Assembly: GCA_009885955.1 (NCBI GenBank)
Contig: VFJS01000055.1
Span: forward strand, 1 to 64,000
Source: Spirochaetia bacterium
Lineage (GTDB): Bacteria > Spirochaetota > UBA4802 > UBA5550
Reading direction: 5' to 3'
DNA: 64,000 bases
Below the pieces are notes generated by a model that saw only the letters and a list, made by a program, of their open reading frames with translations, did not search any database and was not told the origin of the DNA. The translations under genes were made by a program, and so were the position numbers. Positions 1 through 8,733 of the stretch are shown here, in pieces (position 1 is the first letter of the stretch; each line of letters starts with the position of its first letter).

Positions 1-28
1 ATTCGGATTGTTCACTGGTTAGAGTCAT

Positions 29-63
29 CCCTCTCCTGCCAGGAGAGGGACTGAGGGTGAGGT
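29..63. repeat. Dispersed hairpin repeat, GGGTGAGG type
   Basis: A perfect 9-bp inverted repeat, CCCTCTCCT-GCC-AGGAGAGGG, is followed at once by a G-rich tail ending in GGGTGAGGT. I recognise the hairpin plus GGGTGAGG tail from intergenic regions of many unrelated environmental genomes, often near DUF559-type genes, but no such gene is in view. Only one copy is visible here. From position 64 to the first gene at 235 I see only AT-rich DNA. Confidence 0.6.
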
Positions 64-234
64 CAAATGGGTTATAATGTCTCAAAAGGTATTCTAAATC
101 TGAGTTTTATTATATTAAGAATAGGCTGGAAACTATTTCTATCATTATAAAAAATAATTTGACAAAAATAATAAATCAATCCTATTTATTATTTGTATAT
201 CAACATTTATAAATTCAATATTCAGGCAAAATTT

Positions 235-642
235 ATGAAAAAAGTATTATTCATTACTTCCATAATATTTTTTACAATCACCCAATTTTCATGCAGTAAG
301 GCTTACGACATTTCTGGTATTTATGTTCACAGTAAAGGTCTTCTGAAATATTACACAATGACTGTTACAAAAAAGGAAGGAAGCCGATACATGATCAAGT
401 TCGAAGGAGTCCCTCTTAACAACTATAATAAAACAGAATGGTCAAAAATCTGTAATGGAATTTTTGATGGTAAATCAATCAAATGCGATGGATTAATCCT
501 TGAATTTTTTACGTCCGTCGGCATAGTAGATGTTTCATACTCCGAAAATGAAAAACAAATTTTTATTAATAATAAAAAAGAGATTGATGAAGAAATAACA
601 CTTTATAATAAAGTGCAAAAACAGAGTGGCAAGGAAAAGTAA
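235..642 (+). CDS. Putative lipoprotein, unknown function
   Basis: About 135 residues. The start is placed at the ATG that begins MKKVLF, because it gives a clean type II signal peptide: Lys-Lys, a hydrophobic core, then a lipobox ending FSC at about residue 20. The track's upstream TTG would add a non-signal extension. The mature part is small and lysine-rich with alternating hydrophobic residues, which suggests a beta-rich fold. I recognise no domain. It lies 16 bases upstream of another lipoprotein gene on the same strand, so the two are probably co-transcribed. Likely anchored to a membrane facing the periplasm. Confidence 0.65.
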   Translation: MKKVLFITSIIFFTITQFSCSKAYDISGIYVHSKGLLKYYTMTVTKKEGSRYMIKFEGVPLNNYNKTEWSKICNGIFDGKSIKCDGLILEFFTSVGIVDVSYSENEKQIFINNKKEIDEEITLYNKVQKQSGKEK

Positions 643-658
643 CAGGAGAATAATATCA

Positions 659-1423
659 ATGCCCATAAATAAAATAATTCCCCTTGCAATATTTTCTATA
701 CTAATATTATTTTTTTCATCTTGCGGAAAAAATCCTGAAAAGAAAGGCTCAAAACACGAGGTAGAAAAAAACATTGGTATTGTTCTCTCACAGAACAGCG
801 CTCTCAGGGTTGATCCATATATCTTTTCTGGCCTGGCAGTAAAATTGAACAAAGGCGATACTGTTGAGATTATAGATAAATCATCGGAAAAAAGCTGGAT
901 AGGATCACTGCAGGATTACTGGTACAAAGCCAGGATGAACAACGGTATTACAGGATGGGTTTTCGGGAAAAATATTAAGATTGTCAAATCAAAAGATGAC
1001 TCCGATGTAAGCAAATTCGTATCAGAATTTTTCAAGGACGAAAGCAATTCCCTGAAAAAGGAGATTGCCGGAAAGTGGTGGAGCATCAATAAGTTTGAGG
1101 ATTTCACAGAAGATGCTTTGGAATTCACGCCAGATGGCAAATATAAATCATATAAAAACCAACAGGATCCAACTTATATAGATGGAGAGTACAAAATAGA
1201 TTTTCAGAATAGTGAAATTTTATTTGAGAAAGGAACAACATTCGGGGAAAATTTAAAATTTGCTCCAAGGGGAAAGACGTATGTTCTCTACAAGGAATTG
1301 AAAACTGGAGAGATGGTTTTCAAAAAAATTTCTCTTGAAACTACAAAAAAAGAATCAGGAAAATCTGAAAAAACAGATAAGTCTGAAAAAATTCAGAATA
1401 ATGATGAAGATAAGACTAAATAA
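659..1423 (+). CDS. SH3-domain lipoprotein
   Basis: About 254 residues. The start at MPINK is preceded by AGGAG about 10 bases upstream and opens a signal peptide with lipobox SSC near residue 22. Residues about 45-110 look like a bacterial SH3 (SH3b) domain: an ALRVDPY-type opening, a hydrophobic core, and WYKARMNNGITGWVFG near its end. Such domains usually bind cell-wall peptides. Residues about 130-225 (GKWWSIN, LEFTPDGKYKSY) resemble a small lipocalin-like or META-type beta domain. The C terminus is a charged Lys/Glu/Ser tail. The gene overlaps the next by 20 bases. SH3-lipoproteins of this build are common in spirochaetes; the function is inferred only. Confidence 0.75.
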   Translation: MPINKIIPLAIFSILILFFSSCGKNPEKKGSKHEVEKNIGIVLSQNSALRVDPYIFSGLAVKLNKGDTVEIIDKSSEKSWIGSLQDYWYKARMNNGITGWVFGKNIKIVKSKDDSDVSKFVSEFFKDESNSLKKEIAGKWWSINKFEDFTEDALEFTPDGKYKSYKNQQDPTYIDGEYKIDFQNSEILFEKGTTFGENLKFAPRGKTYVLYKELKTGEMVFKKISLETTKKESGKSEKTDKSEKIQNNDEDKTK

Positions 1424-2144
1424 ATTTTTATCCTCGTGCGGACTGGGCTCCAGGCGGAAAACCGAGGAACTTATAAAAAACGGTGAAATAAAGATAAACA
1501 GGCAGGTAACTACAAAACTGTCTTCAACTGTAAATCCCGATATCGATAAAGTTGAGTATAGGGGTTCCATCCTTTCGCAAGTCAGTGAATTCTATTATAT
1601 AATACTTAATAAACCGAAAGGGTATGTAACAACGCAATTCGATGAAAAAATGAGGCCGATTGTCATGGATATGATCCCTGACACTTACAAAAGGGCAGGA
1701 GTAACACCTGTAGGGAGGCTTGACATGGATACTCAGGGAATTCTTCTACTAACGAATAACGGCGACCTTGCTTTCAGACTTAGTCATCCAAGTTATGGGA
1801 TAGAGAAGGAATACCTTGTTGACATAGACAAACCGCTTTCCGAATCTGATATGAAAAAAATGGAAAAGGGTGTCTATCTCCACCAGATCAAAAAAAAGAC
1901 AGGGAAAGCCGTAGTGAAGCCTATCGACATCGAAAAAAAAAGGTTAAAATTCCGGATCAGCGAAGGAAAAAAACGCCAGGTGAGACATACATTTGAAAAT
2001 CTGGGCTACAGGGTAATTACCTTAACAAGGACTGCTTATGGGCCGCTGTCAATCAGAGGTCTAAAAAGAGGAGCCTACAGGTCGCTTAAAAAGAATGAAG
2101 TAAGGTCACTTCTCGAACTTGTAAAATTACAGGGACATTCCTGA
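1404..2144 (+). CDS. RsuA/RluB-family rRNA pseudouridine synthase
   Basis: About 246 residues. It isomerises a specific uridine in ribosomal RNA to pseudouridine. An N-terminal S4 RNA-binding domain (MKIRLNKFLSSCGLGSRRK, residues 1-60) precedes the synthase core. The core carries the family signature GRLDMDTQGILLLTNNG, whose Asp is the nucleophile, and a later KKRQVRHTFENLGY motif that matches the RsuA/RluB group. The start is at MKIRLNKF rather than the track's earlier ATG, because family members begin just before the S4 domain. The gene overlaps the SH3 lipoprotein gene, so translation may be coupled. Length fits both RluB (23S) and RsuA (16S), so the exact target cannot be read. Confidence 0.88.
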   Translation: MKIRLNKFLSSCGLGSRRKTEELIKNGEIKINRQVTTKLSSTVNPDIDKVEYRGSILSQVSEFYYIILNKPKGYVTTQFDEKMRPIVMDMIPDTYKRAGVTPVGRLDMDTQGILLLTNNGDLAFRLSHPSYGIEKEYLVDIDKPLSESDMKKMEKGVYLHQIKKKTGKAVVKPIDIEKKRLKFRISEGKKRQVRHTFENLGYRVITLTRTAYGPLSIRGLKRGAYRSLKKNEVRSLLELVKLQGHS

Positions 2145-2197
2145 TTACCGGTTGTCCTCATCCTTCATAATGGTCTACTTCGGCAGGAGAAAAAAAA

Positions 2198-3817
2198 TTG
2201 GAGAATAAAATCAGGATCGCCATGGCACAGAAAAATTTTCTGGTTGGCGACATCGAAGGCAACAGGGATAAAATAATTGCCTCATCGATTAATGCTCGTG
2301 ACATTTTGAAGGCAGACATTGTTGTCTTTCCTGAACTGGCTCTGACAGGATACCCACCGGAAGATCTCCTTCTTAGATCTGAATTATTCATGAGGGTCGA
2401 ATCAGCCCTTAGTATGATTAAAAAGGGAACGATAGGGATTGACGTAATTACCGGTCATCCCAGGAAATCGGAGAATTCAATTTTTAATAGCGCTACAGTG
2501 ACAAGAGATGGGGAGATATTATATACATGCGATAAAGAATACCTCCCAAATTACAGTATATTTGATGAAATGCGGTATTTTAAACCGGGCGAAAAAAAAA
2601 ATATTTTTAAATTCAAGGGTGTCTCAATTGGAATAGCGATATGCGAAGATGCCTGGTTTCCAGGGCCGGTAATTAATGCCAGGGAAAAAGGCGCTCAGTT
2701 AATAATAACCATCAATGCCTCACCATTCAATGTTAATAAAAATGCTGAGAGAATTTCAGTTCTCCGTAAACGCATCGCTGAGAACAGAATTCCCATGGTT
2801 TATGTAAATATGGTCGGAGGACAGGATGAACTGATTTTCGATGGGAATTCATTTGCTATTGATGAAAATGGTAATTTGGTGCAGTGCTCCCCCCCCTATA
2901 TTGAAGGAATATTTCCTATTGACTTTGTCATTCAAAATTCCATACTTAAACCTATTCCAGGCGAAATTGTCCCACCCCTATTGGAAGAAAAAAGCATCTA
3001 CGAAGCCCTTGTCCTCGGAGTTAAGGATTATATAAACAAGAACAATTTCAATGGTGCCGTTATAGGGATTTCCGGGGGTATCGATTCAGCGTTGACGCTA
3101 GCAATCGCTGTAGACGCTATCGGTAAGGCCAGGGTCCAGGCTGTATCCATGCCGTCAAGATATACTGCTGACATAAGTATTGAAGATGCCAGGACAGAAG
3201 CTGAAATTCTGGGAGTTGAATTCACACTAATCTCTATTGAAGAGACATTTAAGGCATTTATTAATTCCCTGGCACATGAATTCAAAAATTTCAAAACGGA
3301 CACAACTGAAGAGAATTTGCAGGCCCGTTGCCGGGGAGTTATCCTCATGGCAATATCAAATAAAAAAGGGAAAATTGTCCTTACTACCGGGAATAAAAGT
3401 GAAATGGCGGTAGGATATGCTACACTATACGGAGATATGGCAGGGGGATTCAGCGTTATAAAGGATGTTCCCAAGACACTCGTATATCGTTTAGCAAAAT
3501 ATAGAAATTCCATTTCACCTGTTATCCCGGAAAGGGTAATAAAAAGACCTCCTTCAGCTGAATTGGCACCGGGACAGAAGGATGATGATAGCCTCCCTCC
3601 CTATGAAATTCTTGACCCAATACTTGAAATGTATATTGAAGAAGACAAGTGTATCAGGGAAATCGTTAAAGCAGGCTATGACCGTAATGTTGTGGAAAAA
3701 GTTGTCCGCATGATTCTCAGGAATGAATACAAAAGAAGGCAATCGCCTCCCGGAGTAAGAATAACCAGGAGAGCCTTTGGAAAAGACAGACGCTATCCAA
3801 TAACTTCAGGATTTTGA
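2198..3817 (+). CDS. nadE: Glutamine-dependent NAD+ synthetase
   Basis: 539 residues, the usual size for the two-domain enzyme. It converts deamido-NAD to NAD+ with ATP and ammonia from glutamine. The N-terminal nitrilase-type amidase has its triad in FPELALTGYP (Glu), DKEYLPNY (Lys) and GIAICEDAW (Cys). The C-terminal synthetase has the ATP P-loop GISGGIDSALTL and TTGNKSEMAVGYATLYGDMAGG, and ends with the RPPSAELAPGQ-DDDSLPPYE block. The start is a TTG with AGGAG about 9 bases upstream. The first in-frame ATG (residue 9) would remove the beta strand that opens the amidase domain. The gene is followed by a strong terminator. Confidence 0.96.
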   Translation: MENKIRIAMAQKNFLVGDIEGNRDKIIASSINARDILKADIVVFPELALTGYPPEDLLLRSELFMRVESALSMIKKGTIGIDVITGHPRKSENSIFNSATVTRDGEILYTCDKEYLPNYSIFDEMRYFKPGEKKNIFKFKGVSIGIAICEDAWFPGPVINAREKGAQLIITINASPFNVNKNAERISVLRKRIAENRIPMVYVNMVGGQDELIFDGNSFAIDENGNLVQCSPPYIEGIFPIDFVIQNSILKPIPGEIVPPLLEEKSIYEALVLGVKDYINKNNFNGAVIGISGGIDSALTLAIAVDAIGKARVQAVSMPSRYTADISIEDARTEAEILGVEFTLISIEETFKAFINSLAHEFKNFKTDTTEENLQARCRGVILMAISNKKGKIVLTTGNKSEMAVGYATLYGDMAGGFSVIKDVPKTLVYRLAKYRNSISPVIPERVIKRPPSAELAPGQKDDDSLPPYEILDPILEMYIEEDKCIREIVKAGYDRNVVEKVVRMILRNEYKRRQSPPGVRITRRAFGKDRRYPITSGF

Positions 3818-3845
3818 AGAAACCATTCAAAACATGAATCATACT

Positions 3846-3886
3846 AAAACAAAGAGGCAGCTCTTTTGGAGCTGCCTCTTTGTTTT
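3846..3886. terminator. Bidirectional terminator between nadE and groEL
   Basis: A perfect 18-bp inverted repeat (AAAACAAAGAGGCAGCTC and its complement) surrounds a 5-base loop TTTTG. A-rich and T-rich flanks give a U-tract on both strands, so it can end the convergent nadE (+) and groEL (-) transcripts. Confidence 0.9.
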
Positions 3887-3952
3887 ATTTTCAGGCACCA
3901 ATAAATTAATATCTAATTATACGAGGGCCCTTTAATTCAACAGGCCGGAATA

Positions 3953-5596
3953 TTACATCATTCCCGGCATTCCTCCGCCCATGCCGCCCATACCGCCATG
4001 GCCGCCATGCTGCTCATCCTCTTTCTTATCAGTGATAATTACTTCAGTTGTTGACATCATCCCGGCCACAGAGGCAGCATTCTGAAGCGCGGACCTTACG
4101 ACCTTAGCAGGATCAATTATTCCGGCTTTCATGAGATCAACCCACTCCATTTTATTTGCATCAAAGCCCATGCTGCCTTTTTGAGTCTTTGCTTTTTCAA
4201 CAATCACCGAGCCTTCCTGACCGGCATTTATCACGATCTGTTTCATCGGTGCTTCCACTGCCCTGGATATAATCTCTGCACCTATCTTTTCATCTCCGGT
4301 CAGCGTCGCTGCCAGTTTCAGAATAGATTCCTGTGCATGTATCAACACAAGTCCGCCTCCGGGAACGATACCCTCTTCTACGGCTGACCTTGTTGCTGAA
4401 AGGGCATCTTCAACCCTGGCCTTTTTCTCTTTCAATTCAATCTCAGTCGGTGCTCCGACATTGATAACAGCCACGCCGCCAGCCAGCTTAGCTTTTCTCT
4501 CCTGAAGCTTCTCAATATCATAATCAGAAGTGGAGTCCTCAATCTGCTTCTGGATCTGATTTATCCTTCCCTGTACCTCACCCTTCGTCCCGGCGCCTTC
4601 TATAATTGTGGTGTTTTCTTTGTCAATGATAACCTTCTTGGCCCTTCCAAGCATCTTTTCAGTTGTGCTGTCGAGCTTCATCCCGAGGTCTTCTGAAATC
4701 ACCTGGCCACTTGTTAAAATGGCTATGTCCTGGAGCATCTCTTTTCTTCTGTCTCCAAAGCCAGGGGCTTTTACAGCAACACAGGAAATAGTCTTTCTTA
4801 GTGTATTTACTACTATTGTTGCAAGGGCCTCCCCTTCAACATCCTCTGATATTATCAGAAGCGGCTTTCCTGCCTGCGCAACTTTCTCCAGTATGGGGAG
4901 AAGATCCTTCATTGAGGATATTTTTTTGTCATAGATGAGGATAAAAACGTTTTCCAGGACCGCCTGCATGGCCTCTGTATCATTTGCCATATATGGGGAG
5001 ATATATCCCCTGTCGAACTGCATCCCCTCAACGACTTCCAGGTTGGTTTCAATGGACTTGGATTCCTCAACGGTAATTACTCCGTCCTTTCCAACTTTGT
5101 CCATAGCATCGGCAATCAAGTCGCCGATAACCATGTCATTATTAGCCGATATTGATGCCACCTGTGCTATCTCTTTTTTATCGACGATCTCCTTGGAAAC
5201 TGATGCAATGTATGCAACAGCCGCCTCAACCGCCTGGTCAATCCCTCTTTTAAGGCTCATTGGATTAGCCCCGGCCGTTACATTCTTCAGACATTCCCTG
5301 AATATATTCGCAGCAAGAATTGTTGCTGTTGTTGTTCCGTCACCGGCAACATCATTTGTCTTTGTTGCGACTTCCTTTACCATCTGAGCCCCCATGTTCT
5401 GAAAGGGATCTTCAAGCTCAATCTCTTTAGCAACTGTAACGCCGTCTTTGGTAACAGTAGGTGCACCGAATTTTTTATCTATAACCACGTTCCTGCCCCT
5501 GGGGCCGAGGGTTACCTGCACTGCATCAACCAGCTTTTTAACGCCTTCATAAATAGATCTTCTTGCTTCGTCATTATACTGTAAAATCTTAGCCAT
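3953..5596 (-). CDS. groL: Chaperonin GroEL
   Basis: 547 residues, standard for the 60-kDa chaperonin subunit. It forms double heptameric rings that fold proteins with ATP and the GroES lid. Visible hallmarks are [19 protein letters not shown] at the start, [18 protein letters not shown] and [12 protein letters not shown], the ATPase motif [12 protein letters not shown], and a Gly-Met-rich tail ending GGMPGMM. It lies 45 bases downstream of groES on the same strand. The only promoter-like and CIRCE sequence is upstream of groES, so the two are probably one heat-shock operon under HrcA control. hrcA, dnaK and dnaJ are not in the window. Confidence 0.98.
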   Translation of the reverse strand: MAKILQYNDEARRSIYEGVKKLVDAVQVTLGPRGRNVVIDKKFGAPTVTKDGVTVAKEIELEDPFQNMGAQMVKEVATKTNDVAGDGTTTATILAANIFRECLKNVTAGANPMSLKRGIDQAVEAAVAYIASVSKEIVDKKEIAQVASISANNDMVIGDLIADAMDKVGKDGVITVEESKSIETNLEVVEGMQFDRGYISPYMANDTEAMQAVLENVFILIYDKKISSMKDLLPILEKVAQAGKPLLIISEDVEGEALATIVVNTLRKTISCVAVKAPGFGDRRKEMLQDIAILTSGQVISEDLGMKLDSTTEKMLGRAKKVIIDKENTTIIEGAGTKGEVQGRINQIQKQIEDSTSDYDIEKLQERKAKLAGGVAVINVGAPTEIELKEKKARVEDALSATRSAVEEGIVPGGGLVLIHAQESILKLAATLTGDEKIGAEIISRAVEAPMKQIVINAGQEGSVIVEKAKTQKGSMGFDANKMEWVDLMKAGIIDPAKVVRSALQNAASVAGMMSTTEVIITDKKEDEQHGGHGGMGGMGGGMPGMM

Positions 5597-5641
5597 CGTT
5601 CTCCTCTTTAATATTATTTATTCAAATTTTGTTTTGTTAAA

Positions 5642-5923
5642 TCAATCAACAATTGCAAGTACATCGTTTTCAGATAAAAGCAGATATTCTGTACCTTTAT
5701 GCTTTATTTCTGTCCCAGCATACTTGCCGAATAGAATCTTATCACCGGTTTTAACAGTCATGGGAATTATGTCCATGCCATCCTTGCGGCCTCCGCCGAC
5801 AGCAATGACTTTGCCCATTTGAGGTTTTTCCTTTGCCGTATCTGGTACAATAATCGCACCTACCTTCTGCTCTTCCTCAACCAGTTCTACAAGAATCTTA
5901 TCACCAATAGGTTTTATAGCCAC
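5642..5923 (-). CDS. groS: Co-chaperonin GroES
   Basis: 93 residues, the normal size of the 10-kDa lid of GroEL. The track's version is too long. The true start is a GTG at 5923 reading VAIKPIGDKILVELVEE, with AGGAGG six bases upstream, and it matches the usual GroES N terminus. The mobile loop (EKPQMGKVIAVGGG region) and the GDKILFGKYAGTEI roof segment are present. First gene of the groES-groEL operon. Confidence 0.97.
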   Translation of the reverse strand: MAIKPIGDKILVELVEEEQKVGAIIVPDTAKEKPQMGKVIAVGGGRKDGMDIIPMTVKTGDKILFGKYAGTEIKHKGTEYLLLSENDVLAIVD

Positions 5924-6005
5924 GTATATCCTCCTAAAATATTTTTTTAAATTGCTTGTATATAAATATACACTTATATACATTTATAATACACCTCATG
6001 GAGCA

Positions 6006-6033
6006 AGTATGTATAAATGCCCTTTAATTGCAA
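6006..6033 (-). promoter_or_regulatory. Candidate groES-groEL promoter
   Basis: Read on the minus strand, TTGCAA is followed after 16 bases by CATACT, a fair sigma70-like pair. It lies 7 bases downstream of the CIRCE palindrome, where HrcA binding would block RNA polymerase. Other AT-rich hexamers nearby could also serve as the -10. Confidence 0.4.
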
Positions 6034-6039
6034 GTTATT

Positions 6040-6089
6040 TTATTAATTTTGTTAGCACTCAGCTTAATGAGTGCTAACAAAATTAATAA
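6040..6089. promoter_or_regulatory. CIRCE heat-shock operator (HrcA site)
   Basis: TTAGCACTC (6052-6060) and GAGTGCTAA (6069-6077) are exact matches to the two arms of the CIRCE element bound by the HrcA repressor. The palindrome continues perfectly outward, so each arm is about 21 bp. The spacer is AGCTTAAT, 8 bases, where the consensus is 9. It sits about 117 bases upstream of the groES start codon. Confidence 0.93.
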
Positions 6090-6182
6090 TAATATAAACA
6101 ATCCCAATCTTCAAGCTTTATTTTATCAATTAAATACGATTTAAAGGCGGTTATTGCAATATATAGTCAAAAATTAACCTTT

Positions 6183-6209
6183 TTAATAAAATTAATAAAA
6201 TTAATAAAA
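6183..6209. repeat. Three tandem copies of TTAATAAAA
   Basis: Three exact 9-base copies lie between the end of moaC and the groES control region, within an AT-rich stretch. This may be simple sequence slippage. No function is evident. Confidence 0.7.
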
Positions 6210-6226
6210 TTTATTTATTCTGTAAT

Positions 6227-6706
6227 TTATTCTTTATCAATAAAATGGCCAGATTTTCCACCCATTTTTTCAATCAGTTTAATATCCTCAATAATAATGG
6301 TCTTATCAACAGCCTTACACATATCATAAATTGTCAGTGCAGCTACAGTAATAGCAGTAAGGGCCTCCATTTCAACTCCAGTTTTTCCATTAAGTTTAAC
6401 CTCTGACAGGAGTTCTAAACCTCCCTTCTCCCTGTTTATTCTTATATGTATGTCGATATGAGTAAGAAAAAGCGGGTGGCACAGTGGTATAAGTTCGGAA
6501 GTCTTCTTTGCGCCCATTATCCCTGCAATTTTTGCAATTTCGAAGAGGTTCCCTTTCGGAAGGAGTTTATTTTCAATTAAATCAATTGTTTTCCCTTTAA
6601 TGCGGATGAATCCTGAGGCTCTCGCCATCCTGTCAGTATCGTCTTTTCCCGAAATATCAACCATTTCCGGCAGACCCTTATCTGAATAATGTGAAAATTC
6701 TTCCAT
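6227..6706 (-). CDS. moaC: Cyclic pyranopterin monophosphate synthase MoaC
   Basis: 159 residues, typical of the family. It makes cyclic pyranopterin monophosphate in molybdenum cofactor synthesis, acting on the product of MoaA. Recognisable blocks are EMVDISGKDDTDRMARASG near the start, MGAKKTSELIPLCHPLFLTH in the middle, and GKTGVEMEALTAITVAALTIYDMCKAVDK near the end, which carry the conserved active-site Lys, His and Asp residues. AGGTG precedes the ATG. It is last in a same-strand row lysC-ddl-pssA-moaC. No other molybdopterin gene is in the window. Confidence 0.96.
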   Translation of the reverse strand: MEEFSHYSDKGLPEMVDISGKDDTDRMARASGFIRIKGKTIDLIENKLLPKGNLFEIAKIAGIMGAKKTSELIPLCHPLFLTHIDIHIRINREKGGLELLSEVKLNGKTGVEMEALTAITVAALTIYDMCKAVDKTIIIEDIKLIEKMGGKSGHFIDKE

Positions 6707-6807
6707 AACACACCTGAATTAATAATAACTATATATATTCAATCAAACTTTTGTCAGCAGAAAAAATAAAGGGTAAAAAAATTGAAGACTACAAAAATAC
6801 TAATGCA

Positions 6808-7551
6808 TTACATCGATTCTCTACCGTATCTTTTGGATATATAATGTACTATGCCTACAAGAATATATATGCCCATACAGATAAATACAGCCCACATTCC
6901 TGCAAAAATCAACATAAGGATCACAAGTGCAAATGTAGTTGCCGTTGATAATTTTCCTTTTTTGAAGATCACTGAGAAAAATTTGACATAGTCAACTTTT
7001 GATATCATGAGAAACCCGACGATTATATAAAGAGGGATGAAGATCATTAAAGGAAAGGTTAACTCTATTCTTCCAATGAATAAAAGTGTAGCAAAAGGGA
7101 GGGCTGGAATTGAAGAAATGAAAACTCCTGCAGCAGGAGACGGCAGCCCGGTAAATCCAGATTTTTTTGTGCCTGTATTGAACCTTGCAAGCCTGAATGT
7201 GGTGCATATTGGAAAAAATGTTGCCACAAGCATGCCATAATTAATTCCCAGTCCAATTTCAGGTAAATTGTAAAGATATGCCTGGTATGACAAAAATCCT
7301 GGAGCTATACCGTATGAGACGCCATCTGCCAGGGAATCAAGCTGAACACCTATCTGGCTTTCAGCTTTCAGTGCTCTTGCCAGAGCCCCATCAAAAAGGT
7401 CAAAAAAGGATGATATGAAAATTAGCGTTGCCGCAATTGCATTTGATTCTTCCATCCCTTTTGCTTTGCTTGCAAAAATTATGGAAATGAAACCTGTTAT
7501 CAGGTTTAACATTGTAAATGCGTTCGGAATTATTGCCCTTTTACCGCTCAT
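6808..7551 (-). CDS. pssA: CDP-diacylglycerol-serine O-phosphatidyltransferase
   Basis: 247 residues. Membrane enzyme that makes phosphatidylserine from CDP-diacylglycerol and serine, the first step towards phosphatidylethanolamine. The CDP-alcohol phosphotransferase signature is clear in FDGALARALKAESQIGVQLD with following LAD (pattern DGxxARxxxxxxxxGxxxDxxxD). About six to eight hydrophobic helices follow. It opens with RAIIPNAFTMLNLITGF, as PssA proteins do. The choice of PssA over PgsA rests on this N terminus and on the SLADGVSYGIAPG segment. No psd decarboxylase gene is nearby. Confidence 0.9.
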   Translation of the reverse strand: MSGKRAIIPNAFTMLNLITGFISIIFASKAKGMEESNAIAATLIFISSFFDLFDGALARALKAESQIGVQLDSLADGVSYGIAPGFLSYQAYLYNLPEIGLGINYGMLVATFFPICTTFRLARFNTGTKKSGFTGLPSPAAGVFISSIPALPFATLLFIGRIELTFPLMIFIPLYIIVGFLMISKVDYVKFFSVIFKKGKLSTATTFALVILMLIFAGMWAVFICMGIYILVGIVHYISKRYGRESM

Positions 7552-7629
7552 CTTTATCCTAATTTAAAAAATAATTATATGTAAAAATAATTTAAAACAA
7601 AGAAAAGTCAATTAAAAAATATATTGAAT

Positions 7630-8733
7630 TTATTTTATCGACCTTACCCTTTTTAAATCACTGGACCTCTCAAAACCTAATTTGATAAGTGTAGTGATAA
7701 GGTTTTTGTAATCAATACCTGAATATTCCCATAATTTCGGATACATGCTGACACTTGTGAAACCGGGCAGCGTATTTATTTCATTAAGATAAAACTTTCC
7801 ATTTTCTCTGTCGATAAAAAAGTCGATCCTGGCCATGCCGCTGCAGTTAAGCAGAGAATAAATTTTAAGGGCGCACTCTCGTATAGAATCTGACATTATT
7901 TTATCTACATTTGCCGGTATAATAAGTTCGGCCCCATTTGAATCGATATATTTAGCTTCATAAGAATAGAATTCATGATTGGGGATGACTTCCCCGAGGA
8001 CCGATGCCTTAGCCTCATCATTTCCAAGCACAGAGCATTCAATTTCCCTGGCATTTAACCCGTTCTCAACAATAACTTTATTATCATATTTAAATGCAAA
8101 ATCTACGGCAGAACTAAGTTCTTCCCATTTTTTGACCTTGCTGATCCCGACAGATGAGCCAGAATTTGAAGGTTTAACAAAAAGGGGAATCTGAAGCCTG
8201 TGATGGATTTTTTTTATCAAATCGGCCTGTTTATTGTCCCATTCTTTCCTGTGAATAGTCTCCCAGTCAACAACGGGTATCCCGCTGTCCCTTAACACAC
8301 GCTTCATTATATCCTTGTCCATGCCAAGAACCGAACCTGCAGTTCCTGCGCCTACAAAGGGGACCATGCTCAATTCAAGAAGGCCCTGGAGTGTCCCATC
8401 TTCGCAGAATGTCCCGTGGATAACTGGAAAAACAATATCGATAAGCACCTTCCTCCCCGACTCAATATCTATGAGAGAAAGTTTTCCATCACACTCATAA
8501 TGGTTTAAATGCCAAAGTCCTTTTTTCTCAAGGGCTAGCGTATTACCGAAATTTTTATCTTTTACTATTAACGGCCTGTCCTGTACATACCATCGTCCAT
8601 CTCTGTCAATGCCAATGGCAACAGGCTCAAACTGCCCGTGATCCATGAACGATATGACTGACGCAGCAGAGCATTTTGACACTTCATGTTCCTCTGACCT
8701 GCCTCCATATAGAACGCCAACCCTTGAAATCAT
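7630..8733 (-). CDS. ddl: D-alanine-D-alanine ligase
   Basis: 367 residues, ATP-grasp enzyme joining two D-alanines for peptidoglycan. The N-terminal domain begins RVGVLYGGRSEEHEVS. FVKPSNSGSSVGISKV is the ATP-grasp lid region, and ARIDFFIDR plus LNEINTLPGFTSVSMYPKL supply the metal-binding acidic residues and substrate loop. Its ATG follows the lysC stop codon directly (TAAATG), so the two are translationally linked; the Shine-Dalgarno lies inside the end of lysC. Confidence 0.96.
   Translation of the reverse strand: MISRVGVLYGGRSEEHEVSKCSAASVISFMDHGQFEPVAIGIDRDGRWYVQDRPLIVKDKNFGNTLALEKKGLWHLNHYECDGKLSLIDIESGRKVLIDIVFPVIHGTFCEDGTLQGLLELSMVPFVGAGTAGSVLGMDKDIMKRVLRDSGIPVVDWETIHRKEWDNKQADLIKKIHHRLQIPLFVKPSNSGSSVGISKVKKWEELSSAVDFAFKYDNKVIVENGLNAREIECSVLGNDEAKASVLGEVIPNHEFYSYEAKYIDSNGAELIIPANVDKIMSDSIRECALKIYSLLNCSGMARIDFFIDRENGKFYLNEINTLPGFTSVSMYPKLWEYSGIDYKNLITTLIKLGFERSSDLKRVRSIK

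Noticed and set aside
6183-6209. Tandem TTAATAAAA copies as a CRISPR-like or origin repeat
   Set aside because: Only three contiguous 9-mers with no spacers, and no dnaA, dnaN or DnaA boxes nearby.
6751-6948. Plus-strand 65-residue ORF at the 3' end of pssA
   Set aside because: Most of it is antisense to pssA, and it has no start site or domain.
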